From an uncultured Ruminococcus sp. (GTDB lineage: Bacteria; Bacillota; Clostridia; Oscillospirales; Acutalibacteraceae), in the NCBI GenBank assembly GCA_902792105.1, contig CADAYK010000012.1:1-53289 (forward strand): a stretch of 53,289 nucleotides of DNA, read 5' to 3'. Shown here one piece after another: positions 24,687-33,066 of the stretch. Each line of letters starts with the position of its first letter. The first letter of the stretch is position 1. The notes below the pieces were generated by a model. The model had not been told where the DNA came from, made no database searches, and saw only the letters and a program-made list of their open reading frames with translations. A program made the translations under genes and the position numbers.

Positions 24687-25709
24687 ATGGCTAAGCAAAA
24701 CATTGACTGGTCAAACATTGGTTTCGGTTATATGAAAACCGGAGAACGCTTTGTATCTAACTACAAAGACGGCAAATGGGATGACGGAATCCTTACCGAG
24801 GATGCCACCGTTACAATCAGCGAGTGCGCCGGAGTTTTACAGTATGCGCAGACCGTTTTTGAAGGCTTGAAGGCATACACAACATCAACAGGAAAAATCG
24901 TTGTTTTCCGTCCTGACCTTAACGCTTCAAGATTGCAGGACAGCTGCAAAAGGCTTGAAATGCCGACTTATCCTGTAGACAAGTTTATTGAGGCAATCAA
25001 AAAGGTTGTTAAGGCGAACGAGGACTTTGTTCCTCCCTACGGCACAGGTGCAACGCTGTATATCCGTCCGTATATTTTCGGCACAAACCCGGTTATCGGA
25101 GTAAAGCCTGCCGACGAATATCAGTTCAGAGTTTTCACAACACCGGTTGGTCCTTACTTCAAGGGCGGTGCAAAGCCGATCACAATCAAGGTTTCCGACT
25201 TTGACCGAGCTGCTCCGCACGGAACAGGTCACATCAAGGCAGGTCTTAACTACGCAATGAGCCTTCACGCGATTGTAACAGCTCATGAGGAAGGCTTTGA
25301 CGAGAATATGTACCTTGACGCGGCAACACGCACAAAGGTTGAGGAAACAGGCGGCGCAAACTTCCTGTTCATTACCAAGGACGGCAAGGTTGTTACACCT
25401 AAGTCAAACAGTATTCTTCCTTCAATTACACGCCGTTCACTCGTTTATGTTGCTGAGCATTATCTCGGTCTTGAGGTTGAGGAGCGCGAGGTATTCTTTG
25501 ACGAGGTTAAGGATTTTGCGGAGTGCGGACTTTGCGGCACAGCGGCTGTTATCTCCCCTGTCGGCAAAATTTATGACCACGGCAATGAAATTTGCTTCCC
25601 GAGCGGAATGGAAGAAATGGGACCGGTTACAAAGAAGCTCTATGATACTCTTACAGGAATTCAAATGGGTACAATTGAAGCTCCCGAGGGCTGGATCGTA
25701 GAAATCTGA
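24687..25709 (+). CDS. ilvE: Branched-chain amino acid aminotransferase
   Basis: A 340-residue fold-IV PLP aminotransferase that makes leucine, isoleucine and valine from their 2-oxo acids using glutamate. Seen: Q-T-V-F-E-G-L-K-A-Y near residue 55, Y-I-R-P-Y-I near 115, G-H-I-K-A-G-L-N-Y-A (PLP lysine) near 188, E-E-T-G-G-A-N-F-L-F near 219 and E-C-G-L-C-G-T-A-A-V near 288. This is the longer BCAT-II type. AGGGAAG precedes the ATG and an intrinsic terminator follows. Confidence 0.96.
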   Translation: MAKQNIDWSNIGFGYMKTGERFVSNYKDGKWDDGILTEDATVTISECAGVLQYAQTVFEGLKAYTTSTGKIVVFRPDLNASRLQDSCKRLEMPTYPVDKFIEAIKKVVKANEDFVPPYGTGATLYIRPYIFGTNPVIGVKPADEYQFRVFTTPVGPYFKGGAKPITIKVSDFDRAAPHGTGHIKAGLNYAMSLHAIVTAHEEGFDENMYLDAATRTKVEETGGANFLFITKDGKVVTPKSNSILPSITRRSLVYVAEHYLGLEVEEREVFFDEVKDFAECGLCGTAAVISPVGKIYDHGNEICFPSGMEEMGPVTKKLYDTLTGIQMGTIEAPEGWIVEI

Positions 25710-25729
25710 TAAATACACAAGCATAAAAG

Positions 25730-25756
25730 GCAGTCGGATAACCGGCTGCTTTTTTG
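25730..25756 (+). terminator. Terminator of ilvE
   Basis: GCAGTCGG and CCGGCTGC (one G-T pair) close a 4-base loop and run into TTTTTTG. Confidence 0.85.
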
Positions 25757-26812
25757 TTCTCGCCGGTCTTGGCAAGGCTGTTGTACATACTCAGCACAGC
25801 CTCCTGCGGACTCGTCTTTATATACTCGTCAAGATACTTTGTGTTGTCCTCCTCAAACAAATCGCCGTCAAAAGAAAACAAATCATCCGTAATCTCGTCA
25901 TCCACCGCAAACCGCAGGTCGTTGCCTTTTATCGTATCATCTATGGATTTTTGACCGACAGGATCAATGCTTTGAGATTGAATGTTTACTTTTTCAACTT
26001 GTTGATTTCCGTTAGAAACTCTTGTTCTGACGGCGCTTTTTGAATTGCCTGATGCATTTTTATAGTAGCCTCGTGGGTATCTAATATATCTGCCAGTTTT
26101 CGTATTGTATCTTTGGAATAATGCTTTATACTGTAATTGATAATCTCGCAAAATTGCTTTGGTGAGCTCTTCATCAAACTCATTCCTTTCCATTTGAATA
26201 ATTGTATCAAAGATATTTACTAAATCATCATGTATATTATAATCGTAATCAGTTATTTTGTAAACAGCCCTTACGTTCAAATTACCATTGTAATTTTCAT
26301 AGTAAATAATTTTGCTAAATTTATCTCCGTGTAATACAATACCATCATTTCCAATCCTAAAGGAATTGCGCTGATTATTATCCATTGCTTAAGAGTAGAA
26401 TATTCCCCACTCAGTTTTTGTCAAAGCTCTCTCAAAGTCTCCATATTTAGAACCGTATTTTCTACTATACCTCACCCCGCCTTGGTTTCTCTCCTGCGTG
26501 GTTTCCTGCACCGCAACTCTCTGTTCGTCCATATATTTGCCAAACAGCTTTGCAAGCTTCTCAAGAGCCTTAACCGTTTGCGCAACAAGCTCCTCGCGCC
26601 TTATGTCCTCGCTCGGCGCGTCCTGCTTCCACTTAGTCTTAATGTCGTCGAGCATTTCGTCAACGCTTTCGCCGCTCTCCGCAAGGTAATTCACAACAAA
26701 CTTTTCCGGCGCGTTATACTCCGCCGGAGAATACTTTTGTGCACAGTAAAGCGCTGTCTGAGATATCTCAGCGAAGCGCCAAATCTTAATGCTTTTTAGG
26801 CGAAAATCTGGT
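25757..26812 (-). pseudogene. Decayed fragment of a large mobile-element (polyvalent-type) protein
   Basis: One minus-strand frame runs through the whole stretch and is broken by an in-frame TAA at 26389-26391. The upstream part (about 26812-26392) has no proper start and reads A-E-Y-N-A-P-E-K-F-V-V-N, then E-T-T-Q-E-R-N-Q-G-G-V-R-Y-S-R-K-Y and T-K-T-E-W-G-I-F-Y-S. The part after the stop goes on with I-Y-Y-E-N-Y-N-G-N, R-Y-P-R-G-Y-Y-K-N-A-S-G-N and D-L-R-F-A-V-D-D-E, then runs into the ilvE terminator. Such R-Y-S / R-F-x-V-D-D-E strings occur in very large multi-domain proteins of integrative elements; I recall this from family experience, not a search. Both ends are cut off and no other element genes remain, so it is a relic. 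Confidence 0.6.
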
Positions 26813-26833
26813 AATGTTTTTTTTCAAAACATA

Positions 26834-26862
26834 TTGCGAAAAACAGGAAAATTGTATATAAT
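26834..26862 (+). promoter_or_regulatory. Promoter of the secreted CHAP protein gene
   Basis: TTGCGA (26834-26839), 17 bases, TATAAT (26857-26862), about 52 bases before the ATG; AAAGGAG lies at 26899-26905. Confidence 0.65.
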
Positions 26863-26914
26863 AAGGGGAAAGATTTAATGGCTTTATTTGCCAAATTAAA
26901 AAGGAGAATGTCTA

Positions 26915-28465
26915 ATGAAAAAGATAGTCAGCTTCCTTCTTACCGCCGCAATGGCAGTATCGGGAATGGTAGGCACGGCTCAGGCTGTTTCAGCCGCCGG
27001 GGAGCAGGATGTTCCCGTCGCGGCTCAGACTGAGGGAAGCTTAGTTTCTGCACAATCCGGGGAAGCTCCTGTTTCCGCGCAGGTTCAGGAAGATACACAG
27101 TCAGCTCAAGAGGATTATCCAAAGATAAACCTGCTTGAAAACCGTGAGGACAGCGTTAAAATCGGATATACAAAATATCCCGGCGCCGTAAAGTACCGCG
27201 TATTCATCAAAAGCGGAAACAGTTGGAAGGGACTCGGCAACTCAACCTGCCTGAGCTACATTCACAAGGTTTCTGCCAACAATTCAACCTTTGTTTATAC
27301 CGTTCGCGCAATCGGTAAGGACGGAAACTTCATCAGCAGCTTCAACAAGCAGGGTTACACCCACAAGTTTGTTATTACACCGAGCATTACAAAGATCGAA
27401 AACATCGACGGCGGTTCAAAGCTTACCTGGCCCGCAAAGTCAGGCGTTAACTACCGTGTATTTTACCGCGACAGCAACAAAACATGGCGCAAGCTCGCAA
27501 AGCTTACCACCAACAGCTACGTACACAAAAACCTGAATAACGGTGCAAAATGGACTTACACCATCCGCTATGAAAACAGCAAAGGCGAATTTGTAAGCCC
27601 CTACAATTCAAACGGCTGGACAAACACTTATGTTGCGCCGCCGGTAATCACCTCTCTCACCAGAAGCGGAAATACATTTGTGTTGAAATGGAATAACAAC
27701 TCATATGCCGAAAGATACCGTGTATACCGCAAGCAAGGCAGCGATTCATGGGTAACCATGGGAGATACAACAAGCAATTCCTACACCGACAAAAAGATGG
27801 TTTCCGGTGTTAAATTCACATACATGGTTCGTGCTCTTAACGCCGCGGCAACCAAGTACACAAGCGCACTCAGCAAAACAAGATGGAAAATCTGCGTTAT
27901 GGGCAATATGTCCGAGCAAACCAGAAAGCTCAGAGAAGGCTTGATCGATTTTCTTGGTAAACAGGTAGGCAACAACAACCGCAAATACATTGACCACGTA
28001 AATAAATACGGTCACTTCGGCCTTGGTTACGGCACACAGTGGTGCGCGGTATTCGGCTGGGGTGCTATGGACATGTACTCACGCACTCAGTCAAATGTTA
28101 CAAACCAGATCCCCCCGCGCTGGCATGTTAGTGAAATAGCCAACGAGGCACGCAAGCTCGGCGGTTGGTACAACACATTCAGCTCTAACTATGAAGCTAA
28201 GCCCGGCGATATTTTCATGACCTCGTTCTACAAATATCCGTATGAGGACGGCAGAACACATGTTGGTTACATTGAATATGTTGACAAGGACAAAAACGGA
28301 AAGGTAACTTACATCCATACCGTTGAAGGTAACTTTAACTGGGAGGTCGGTGATAACTCAAAGACCGTAGTCGGCAGAAGCTGCTGGAAAGACCGTCTTG
28401 AAAAAGACCACGGCGCAATGGTAACAGATTACCTTGATATCAGCAAGATCCTTAAAGTAAAATAA
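26915..28465 (+). CDS. Secreted protein: signal peptide, three fibronectin-III-like repeats, CHAP amidase domain
   Basis: A 516-residue exported protein. Residues 1-28 are a signal peptide ending at A-Q-A-V-S-A-A. Residues about 30-65 are a low-complexity Ala/Gln/Val/Ser linker. Three repeats of about 88 residues follow (about 70-155, 156-240, 243-325), each with Y-R-V-F/Y and a Y-T-V/I-R strand, as in fibronectin-III-like folds. The C-terminal part (about 335-512) is a CHAP domain with Cys377 in T-Q-W-C-A-V-F and His449 in T-H-V-G-Y. CHAP enzymes cut peptidoglycan (amidase or endopeptidase), so a role in wall remodelling or lysis of rivals is likely. Own promoter and terminator. Confidence 0.88.
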   Translation: MKKIVSFLLTAAMAVSGMVGTAQAVSAAGEQDVPVAAQTEGSLVSAQSGEAPVSAQVQEDTQSAQEDYPKINLLENREDSVKIGYTKYPGAVKYRVFIKSGNSWKGLGNSTCLSYIHKVSANNSTFVYTVRAIGKDGNFISSFNKQGYTHKFVITPSITKIENIDGGSKLTWPAKSGVNYRVFYRDSNKTWRKLAKLTTNSYVHKNLNNGAKWTYTIRYENSKGEFVSPYNSNGWTNTYVAPPVITSLTRSGNTFVLKWNNNSYAERYRVYRKQGSDSWVTMGDTTSNSYTDKKMVSGVKFTYMVRALNAAATKYTSALSKTRWKICVMGNMSEQTRKLREGLIDFLGKQVGNNNRKYIDHVNKYGHFGLGYGTQWCAVFGWGAMDMYSRTQSNVTNQIPPRWHVSEIANEARKLGGWYNTFSSNYEAKPGDIFMTSFYKYPYEDGRTHVGYIEYVDKDKNGKVTYIHTVEGNFNWEVGDNSKTVVGRSCWKDRLEKDHGAMVTDYLDISKILKVK

Positions 28466-28484
28466 TAAATTCTAAATAATTTAT

Positions 28485-28520
28485 CAGCGTGAAGGCAGAA
28501 AATGCTTTCACGCTGTTCTT
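28485..28520 (+). terminator. Terminator of the CHAP protein gene
   Basis: CAGCGTGAA (28485-28493) and TTCACGCTG (28507-28515) form a 9-bp stem followed by a T-rich run. Confidence 0.8.
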
Positions 28521-28545
28521 TTTATGTATTACAAGATCAATATAA

Positions 28546-28575
28546 AAGGCTTGAAGCGGTTAAACTTCAAGCCTT
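28546..28575 (-). terminator. Terminator of pnp
   Basis: AAGGCTTGAAG and CTTCAAGCCTT form a perfect 11-bp stem; on the minus strand it is followed by TTTATATTG, 25 bases past the pnp stop. Confidence 0.82.
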
Positions 28576-28599
28576 AAAATCATAAGCTATATATTAAAA

Positions 28600-30792
28600 T
28601 TATCTTCTGCCGCGGTTGTTTCTGGGACGGCGCGGACGCTGGGGCTTATCGCCGTCGTCCTCGGGCTTTAAGCCGTCAACATCAATAAGAACCTGACGGC
28701 GGCTGAGATTAAGTCTGCCCTTGTCATCTATTTCCATAACCTTAACGCGGATAATATCGCCTACGTTAACTACATCGGTTACGTTTTCGGTGCGTTTTAC
28801 GTCGAGCTGAGAAACGTGAACAAGACCTTCCTTGCCGGGTGCGATTTCAACGAATGCGCCGAAGTCCATAATTCTTGTTACCTTACCGAGGTACATTGCG
28901 CCGGGCTCGGGATCGCTTGCGATTGTCTGAACGATCTCAATTGCGCGCTTACACTTGTCTGTGTCAAGGCCTGCAACGAATACTTGTCCGAGCTCGCCGT
29001 CCTCTTCAATGTCGATTTTAACCTCGCACTCTGCCTGTATCTCCTTGATAACCTTACCGCTCTTGCCGATAACCTCGCTGATTTTGTCGGCAGGAATGGT
29101 TGTTGTAAACATCTTGGGAGCATAAGGTGAAAGCTCAGGACGCGGCTCGGCAATCGCCTTAAGCATAACCTCGTCAAGAATAAAGAGGCGTGCCTTGTGA
29201 GTTTTCGCGAGCGCTTCCTTAACCATATCGGGAGTAAGACCGCTGATTTTGAGATCCATTTGGATAGCGGTGATGCCCTCGTGAGTACCGGCTACCTTGA
29301 AGTCCATGTCGCCGAAGAAGTCCTCGAGTCCCTGGATATCAACCATTGTCATCCAGCGCTCACCTTCGGTGATAAGACCGCATGAAATACCGGCAACGGG
29401 AGCCTTGATCGGAACACCCGCATCCATAAGAGCAAGTGTTGAACCGCAGACAGAGCCCTGTGAGGTTGAGCCGTTGGAGGAAAGAACCTCGGAAACAAGG
29501 CGGAGAGCGTACGGGAAGTCATCTACCGAAGGAATTACGGGAAGAAGTGCTCTTTCTGCAAGTGCGCCGTGGCCGATTTCACGTCTGCCGGGACCTCTGC
29601 TGGGCTTGGTTTCGCCGACAGAGTAGCTCGGGAAGTTATAGTGATGGATGTATCTCTTCTCGGTTTCTCCGTCAATTCCGTCAAGAAGCTGCTTGTCGGA
29701 AACAGGACCGAGTGTTGCAACGGTAAGAACCTGAGTTTGACCTCTGGTGAACATACCCGAGCCGTGTGTTCTGGGAAGAACGCCGACTTCGGAAGCGAGC
29801 GGACGGATATCGTCCATTCCTCTGCCGTCAACACGCTTCTGCTCGTCGAGAAGCCAGCGGCGAACGATAAACTTCTGTGTCTTGTAAAGGCACTCGTCGA
29901 TCGCAGCCTCCTGCTCGGGATAAAGCTCGTCAAATTTTTCGTGCACTGCCTCGTAAATCGGCTTTAAGCGCTCGTCACGAACTGTCTTGTCGTCGGTATC
30001 AAGAGCAAGCTTAACATCCTCCTCGGCAAATGCCTTTATTGCCTCAAACATATCATGGTCGGGCTCAAGGCTGGCAAACTCGAACTTGGGCTTGCCGATT
30101 TCGGCTGTGATTTCGTTGATAAACTTGATTATACTCTGGTTAGCCTCATGGCCGAACATAATCGCGTCGTACATTTCATCGTCGGATACGCAGTCAGCAC
30201 CAGCCTCGATCATAGCGATTCTTTCGCTGGTTGAAGCAACTGTTGTTGACATTCTGCTTAACTTTCTCTGCTCCTCTGTGGGGTTGATTACATATTCGCC
30301 GTCAATCATACCTACGGAACAACCGGAAATAGGACCGTTCCACGGAACATCGGAAATTGAAATCGCTATTGACGCGCCGATCATAGCCACGATTTCGGGC
30401 TGGCAATCCGCGTCAACGCTCATTACCGTACATACGATAGAAACATCGTTGCGCATGCTTTTGTCAAAAAGCGGACGGATCGGACGGTCGATTACACGGC
30501 TTGTAAGGATCGCGTGTTCGCTGGGTCTTCCCTCTCTTTTTAAATACGAACCGGGAATTCTGCCGACTGAGTAAAGCTTCTCTTCATAGTCAACAGAAAG
30601 CGGGAAAAAGTCCACGCCTTCTCTGGGCTTTGCGGATGCGGTAACCGCAACGTGTACCACGGTGTCGCCGTAGGTAACAAGGCAGGCGCCGTTTGCAAGC
30701 TGTGTCATCTTGCCTGTTTCAACCTTAAGCGGACGTCCGGCGAACTCTGTTTCAAACACTCTGTACTTGTCAAATGTCATAAATCTGTTCAT
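28600..30792 (-). CDS. pnp: Polyribonucleotide nucleotidyltransferase (PNPase)
   Basis: A 730-residue phosphorolytic 3'-5' exoribonuclease. Two RNase-PH halves are visible (first ending near the F-V-R-R-W-L-L-D-E-Q-K-R-V-D-G-R-G joint; second with G-S-G-M-F-T-R-G-Q-T-Q-V-L, F-P-S-Y-S-V-G-E, E-I-G-H-G-A-L-A-E-R and the metal-site D in D-F-F-G-D-M-D-F-K-V-A-G-T), then a KH domain with I-G-K-S-G-K-V-I-K and an S1 domain (G-A-F-V-E-I-A-P-G-K-E-G-L-V-H). It ends in a basic tail. The start M-N-R-F-M-T-F has AAGAAAGGA seven bases upstream. It follows rpsO, as in most bacteria, with a long hairpin between. Confidence 0.97.
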   Translation of the reverse strand: MNRFMTFDKYRVFETEFAGRPLKVETGKMTQLANGACLVTYGDTVVHVAVTASAKPREGVDFFPLSVDYEEKLYSVGRIPGSYLKREGRPSEHAILTSRVIDRPIRPLFDKSMRNDVSIVCTVMSVDADCQPEIVAMIGASIAISISDVPWNGPISGCSVGMIDGEYVINPTEEQRKLSRMSTTVASTSERIAMIEAGADCVSDDEMYDAIMFGHEANQSIIKFINEITAEIGKPKFEFASLEPDHDMFEAIKAFAEEDVKLALDTDDKTVRDERLKPIYEAVHEKFDELYPEQEAAIDECLYKTQKFIVRRWLLDEQKRVDGRGMDDIRPLASEVGVLPRTHGSGMFTRGQTQVLTVATLGPVSDKQLLDGIDGETEKRYIHHYNFPSYSVGETKPSRGPGRREIGHGALAERALLPVIPSVDDFPYALRLVSEVLSSNGSTSQGSVCGSTLALMDAGVPIKAPVAGISCGLITEGERWMTMVDIQGLEDFFGDMDFKVAGTHEGITAIQMDLKISGLTPDMVKEALAKTHKARLFILDEVMLKAIAEPRPELSPYAPKMFTTTIPADKISEVIGKSGKVIKEIQAECEVKIDIEEDGELGQVFVAGLDTDKCKRAIEIVQTIASDPEPGAMYLGKVTRIMDFGAFVEIAPGKEGLVHVSQLDVKRTENVTDVVNVGDIIRVKVMEIDDKGRLNLSRRQVLIDVDGLKPEDDGDKPQRPRRPRNNRGRR

Positions 30793-30825
30793 TGTAAAAT
30801 CCTTTCTTAAAAAATTATTATATAT

Positions 30826-30932
30826 CGGGATTTTACACCGTTTTAGCAATAAAACCATACCGTACCTTTAATTGATCACCTGTTATCATATGGTATCGTT
30901 TTACCGCTAAAAATGGTGAATTGAAAATCCCG
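30826..30932 (-). promoter_or_regulatory. Long imperfect hairpin between rpsO and pnp (possible RNase III processing site)
   Basis: Arms pair over more than 30 positions: CGGGATTTT with AAAATCCCG at the base, then CACC with GGTG, GTTTTAGC with GCTAAAAA, and AAAACCATACC with GGTATCGTTTT toward the apex. It lies in the pnp leader, 35 bases before the start codon. In enterobacteria the same position holds the RNase III hairpin through which PNPase controls itself; the parallel here is inference. Confidence 0.55.
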
Positions 30933-30957
30933 TTATACTTATATTAATTTGAATTTA

Positions 30958-30984
30958 GGGCAAACAGGTATTCCCTGCTTGCCC
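30958..30984 (-). terminator. Hairpin after rpsO (weak terminator or mRNA stabiliser)
   Basis: On the minus strand GGGCAAGCAGG and CCTGTTTGCCC pair with one G-T pair; it has no good T-tract, so some read-through into pnp is expected. Confidence 0.6.
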
Positions 30985-30998
30985 TTATTTTGTAAGAA

Positions 30999-31262
30999 TT
31001 ACTTACGGATACCAAGTCTTGCGATAATTGAACGGTATCTTTCAATGTCTACCTTTTTGAGGTAACCGAGAAGGCTTCTTCTCTGACCAACCATCATCAA
31101 AAGACCGCGTCTGCTGTGATGATCCTTTTTGTGAATCTTGAGGTGCTCGGTAAGGTCATTGATTCTCCTTGTAAGAAGAGCGATTTGAACCTCGGGAGAA
31201 CCTGTGTCGCCCTCGTGGGTAGCGTATTCGGCCATTATAGCCTGCTTTTCTTCTTTAAGCAT
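30999..31262 (-). CDS. rpsO: 30S ribosomal protein S15
   Basis: An 87-residue protein with the S15 signatures [15 protein letters not shown]-x-R-I-N-x-L-T-E-H-L, [12 protein letters not shown] and R-R-x-L-L-x-Y-L. It binds 16S rRNA helix 22 early in 30S assembly. The ATG at 31262 has AAGGTGG upstream; the longer open frame is leader. Confidence 0.98.
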   Translation of the reverse strand: MLKEEKQAIMAEYATHEGDTGSPEVQIALLTRRINDLTEHLKIHKKDHHSRRGLLMMVGQRRSLLGYLKKVDIERYRSIIARLGIRK

Positions 31263-31398
31263 TTGTTTTTCCACCTTTTTAAATTTATTCGCCTGAATCT
31301 CAGTAACGGGCTGTGAAACTCCGCGTTTAACGGCTTGATCCCGAAACCGTGACACAGGTCAACTGCTATATTATATCATAACGAATTAAAAATGTAAA
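31263..31398 (-). promoter_or_regulatory. rpsO promoter and structured leader
   Basis: Promoter on the minus strand: TTTACA (31393-31398), 17 bases, TATAAT (31370-31375). The leader of about 100 nt contains ACGGTTT/AAGCCGT (one G-T pair) around CGGGATC. S15 often represses its own mRNA through leader structure; whether this hairpin mimics its rRNA site is untested. Confidence 0.6.
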
Positions 31399-31441
31399 GA
31401 ATTTTTAATAAGAAATTTAAGTATTTAATGCAGCTGTGCTG

Positions 31442-31825
31442 CTATTCATTGTTTTCGTTTGCTTGTAACATTCTTGCAATTATTACACGGATTCTTTTTT
31501 TCTCATTTTCGTCGAGCTTGCGGTAGTAAGCGATAATGTCGCGCTCATTTTTGGTAAGATTATAATGGTAAGACGATTCTTCGGCAAGATGAGGATCTTG
31601 AATATCTTCGATAAGGGTGTTCGCGTCAACCGAAAAAAGCTCGGCAAGTTTGCGGATTGTAATTATGCTGGGTTCGGAAACGCCTGTTTCGTACTTAGTA
31701 TAGGTTGAACGGTTAATTGAAAGATAATCGGCAACCTGCTGCTGTGTAAATCCGTTTTTCTTTCTCAGCATACCGAGGTTATTGCTGAAAACAGTTCCGA
31801 TGTTTCTGCGCTTTTTTTTCGGCAT
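31442..31825 (-). CDS. XRE-family transcriptional regulator
   Basis: A 127-residue protein with a helix-turn-helix at about residues 12-66 (L-R-K-K-N-G-F-T-Q-Q-Q-V-A-D-Y-L, S-T-Y-T-K-Y-E-T-G-V-S-E-P-S) and a C-terminal helical part ending with Y-Y-R-K-L-D-E-N-E-K-K-R-I-R. The second start (ATG at 31825) is chosen for its GAGGAGG site. Target genes are unknown; it is the only gene in its unit. Confidence 0.85.
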   Translation of the reverse strand: MPKKKRRNIGTVFSNNLGMLRKKNGFTQQQVADYLSINRSTYTKYETGVSEPSIITIRKLAELFSVDANTLIEDIQDPHLAEESSYHYNLTKNERDIIAYYRKLDENEKKRIRVIIARMLQANENNE

Positions 31826-31954
31826 AAGCACCCTCCTCTCTATAATCTATTTTCATCTTATAATTAATTATAATACAACTGAATTTAACTTTCCATAAAT
31901 GTGAATATTCTTCACCACAAATATAATTTCCCGAAACGTTAGTCATAAATTTTT

Positions 31955-31988
31955 ACGGGCTGTGAAGAAAGAAAACTTCACAGCCCGT
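31955..31988. terminator. Stable hairpin after the DUF4250 gene
   Basis: ACGGGCTGTGAAG and CTTCACAGCCCGT form a perfect 13-bp stem 24 bases beyond the DUF4250 stop. Flanking T-runs are poor on both strands, so it may stabilise or end the transcript. Confidence 0.6.
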
Positions 31989-32011
31989 AATTAAGCCGAT
32001 GTAATATAATG

Positions 32012-32185
32012 TTATAAGAACCTGTTGAGCTCGCCGTTATACTCATAATCAATTGAACCGAGCTTTTCTTCAAGTTCCCTCCTGTTGATTTGCATATCGT
32101 CGCACATAGCTTCAAGCGACGAATAATTGTCACGCAGCTTTGTGTTCACAAAGCTTAAAAGAATCATTGGGTCGTTTGGTATCAT
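32012..32185 (-). CDS. DUF4250 family small protein
   Basis: A 57-residue protein starting M-I-P-N-D-P-M-I-L-L-S-F-V-N-T-K-L-R-D, then S-S-L-E-A-M-C-D-D and E-L-E-E-K-L-G-S-I-D-Y-E-Y, which matches the small DUF4250 family widespread in Clostridia. Function unknown. This ATG has AAAGGA eight bases upstream; a slightly longer frame lacks support. No membrane segment. Confidence 0.8.
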   Translation of the reverse strand: MIPNDPMILLSFVNTKLRDNYSSLEAMCDDMQINRRELEEKLGSIDYEYNGELNRFL

Positions 32186-32263
32186 ATAAAACATCCTTTC
32201 TAACATGATTTTAACATAAACAGCTGTTCTATATTTCTGTTTCAGAATTATTATAGAAATCGG

Positions 32264-32395
32264 TCATTTTTTTTTCTGCGTTATCAAGCATCTGTTTATC
32301 TTTAATGTTATTTTTTCTTTGAAACTTTTTGAAAAATCATAATTACTACTTTTCGCATATCTTACGCCGCCTTGGTTTCTCTCCTGCGTGGTTTC
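32264..32395 (-). pseudogene. Second short relic of the same mobile-element protein
   Basis: The minus frame reads E-T-T-Q-E-R-N-Q-G-G-V-R-Y then A-K-S-S-N-Y-D-F-S-K-S-F and stops at 32264. The first 29 bases (32367-32395) are identical to 26477-26505 in the pseudogene above, while the sequence on both sides differs. No start or coding context is present. Confidence 0.55.
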
Positions 32396-32400
32396 ATAAA

Positions 32401-32432
32401 ACAGCCGCGGCTCAATCAAGAACCGCGGCTGT
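32401..32432 (-). terminator. Terminator of cotJABC
   Basis: ACAGCCGCGG and CCGCGGCTGT form a perfect 10-bp stem followed on the minus strand by TTTTATG, five bases past the cotJC stop. Confidence 0.85.
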
Positions 32433-32436
32433 GTCT

Positions 32437-33066
32437 TTATTTCCGGTTAATGCCTGCTTTTTTATAGCATGCTTTATCATATGACGGGTTGAACGCGTAG
32501 AAATTCTTTTCGTTGAGCGAATCGGTCAGCAGTCTTAGGTTTTCTCCAAAACGCTGATAGTGAACTATCTCGCGCTCTCGCAGGAATCTTATTGCATCCT
32601 TAACGTCGAAATCATCGCAGAATCTGAGAATGTTGTCGTAAGTCGTTCTCGCTTTTTGTTCGGCACCCATATTCTCATGAATGTCGGTTATCGCATCGCC
32701 CTTGCTTTGAATATAAGCGGCGGTGAAAGGCACACCTGCGGCGGAAGCAGGGTAAATTCCGAGTGTATGGTCTACAAAATACGCGTCAAGCCCGGCTTTT
32801 TGTATTTCGTCGGGGGTTGCGTTTTTCGTTAGCTGATAAATTATCGCGCCTATCATTTCAAGGTGATTGAGCTCCTCGGTGCCTATATCCGTAAGCGTAG
32901 CCTTCAGCTCGGGTATTGGCATTGTAAAACGCTGACTGAGATACCTCAGCGAAGCACCCAGCTCACCATCCGGACCTCCGTATTGACTTGCGATTATTTT
33001 AGCAAGCTTAAGGTTTGGCGTTTTAATGCTTACAGGATACTGCAGCTTTTTTTCGTATACAAACAT
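32437..33066 (-). CDS. cotJC: Spore coat protein CotJC, manganese-catalase family
   Basis: A 209-residue ferritin-like four-helix protein. The di-metal ligands appear as E-x-x-H pairs: E-E-L-N-H-L-E-M near residue 64 and R-E-I-V-H-Y-Q-R-F near 163. Members form an inner spore coat or forespore-surface complex with CotJA and CotJB and break down hydrogen peroxide. Start overlaps the cotJB stop by one base. Confidence 0.95.
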   Translation of the reverse strand: MFVYEKKLQYPVSIKTPNLKLAKIIASQYGGPDGELGASLRYLSQRFTMPIPELKATLTDIGTEELNHLEMIGAIIYQLTKNATPDEIQKAGLDAYFVDHTLGIYPASAAGVPFTAAYIQSKGDAITDIHENMGAEQKARTTYDNILRFCDDFDVKDAIRFLREREIVHYQRFGENLRLLTDSLNEKNFYAFNPSYDKACYKKAGINRK

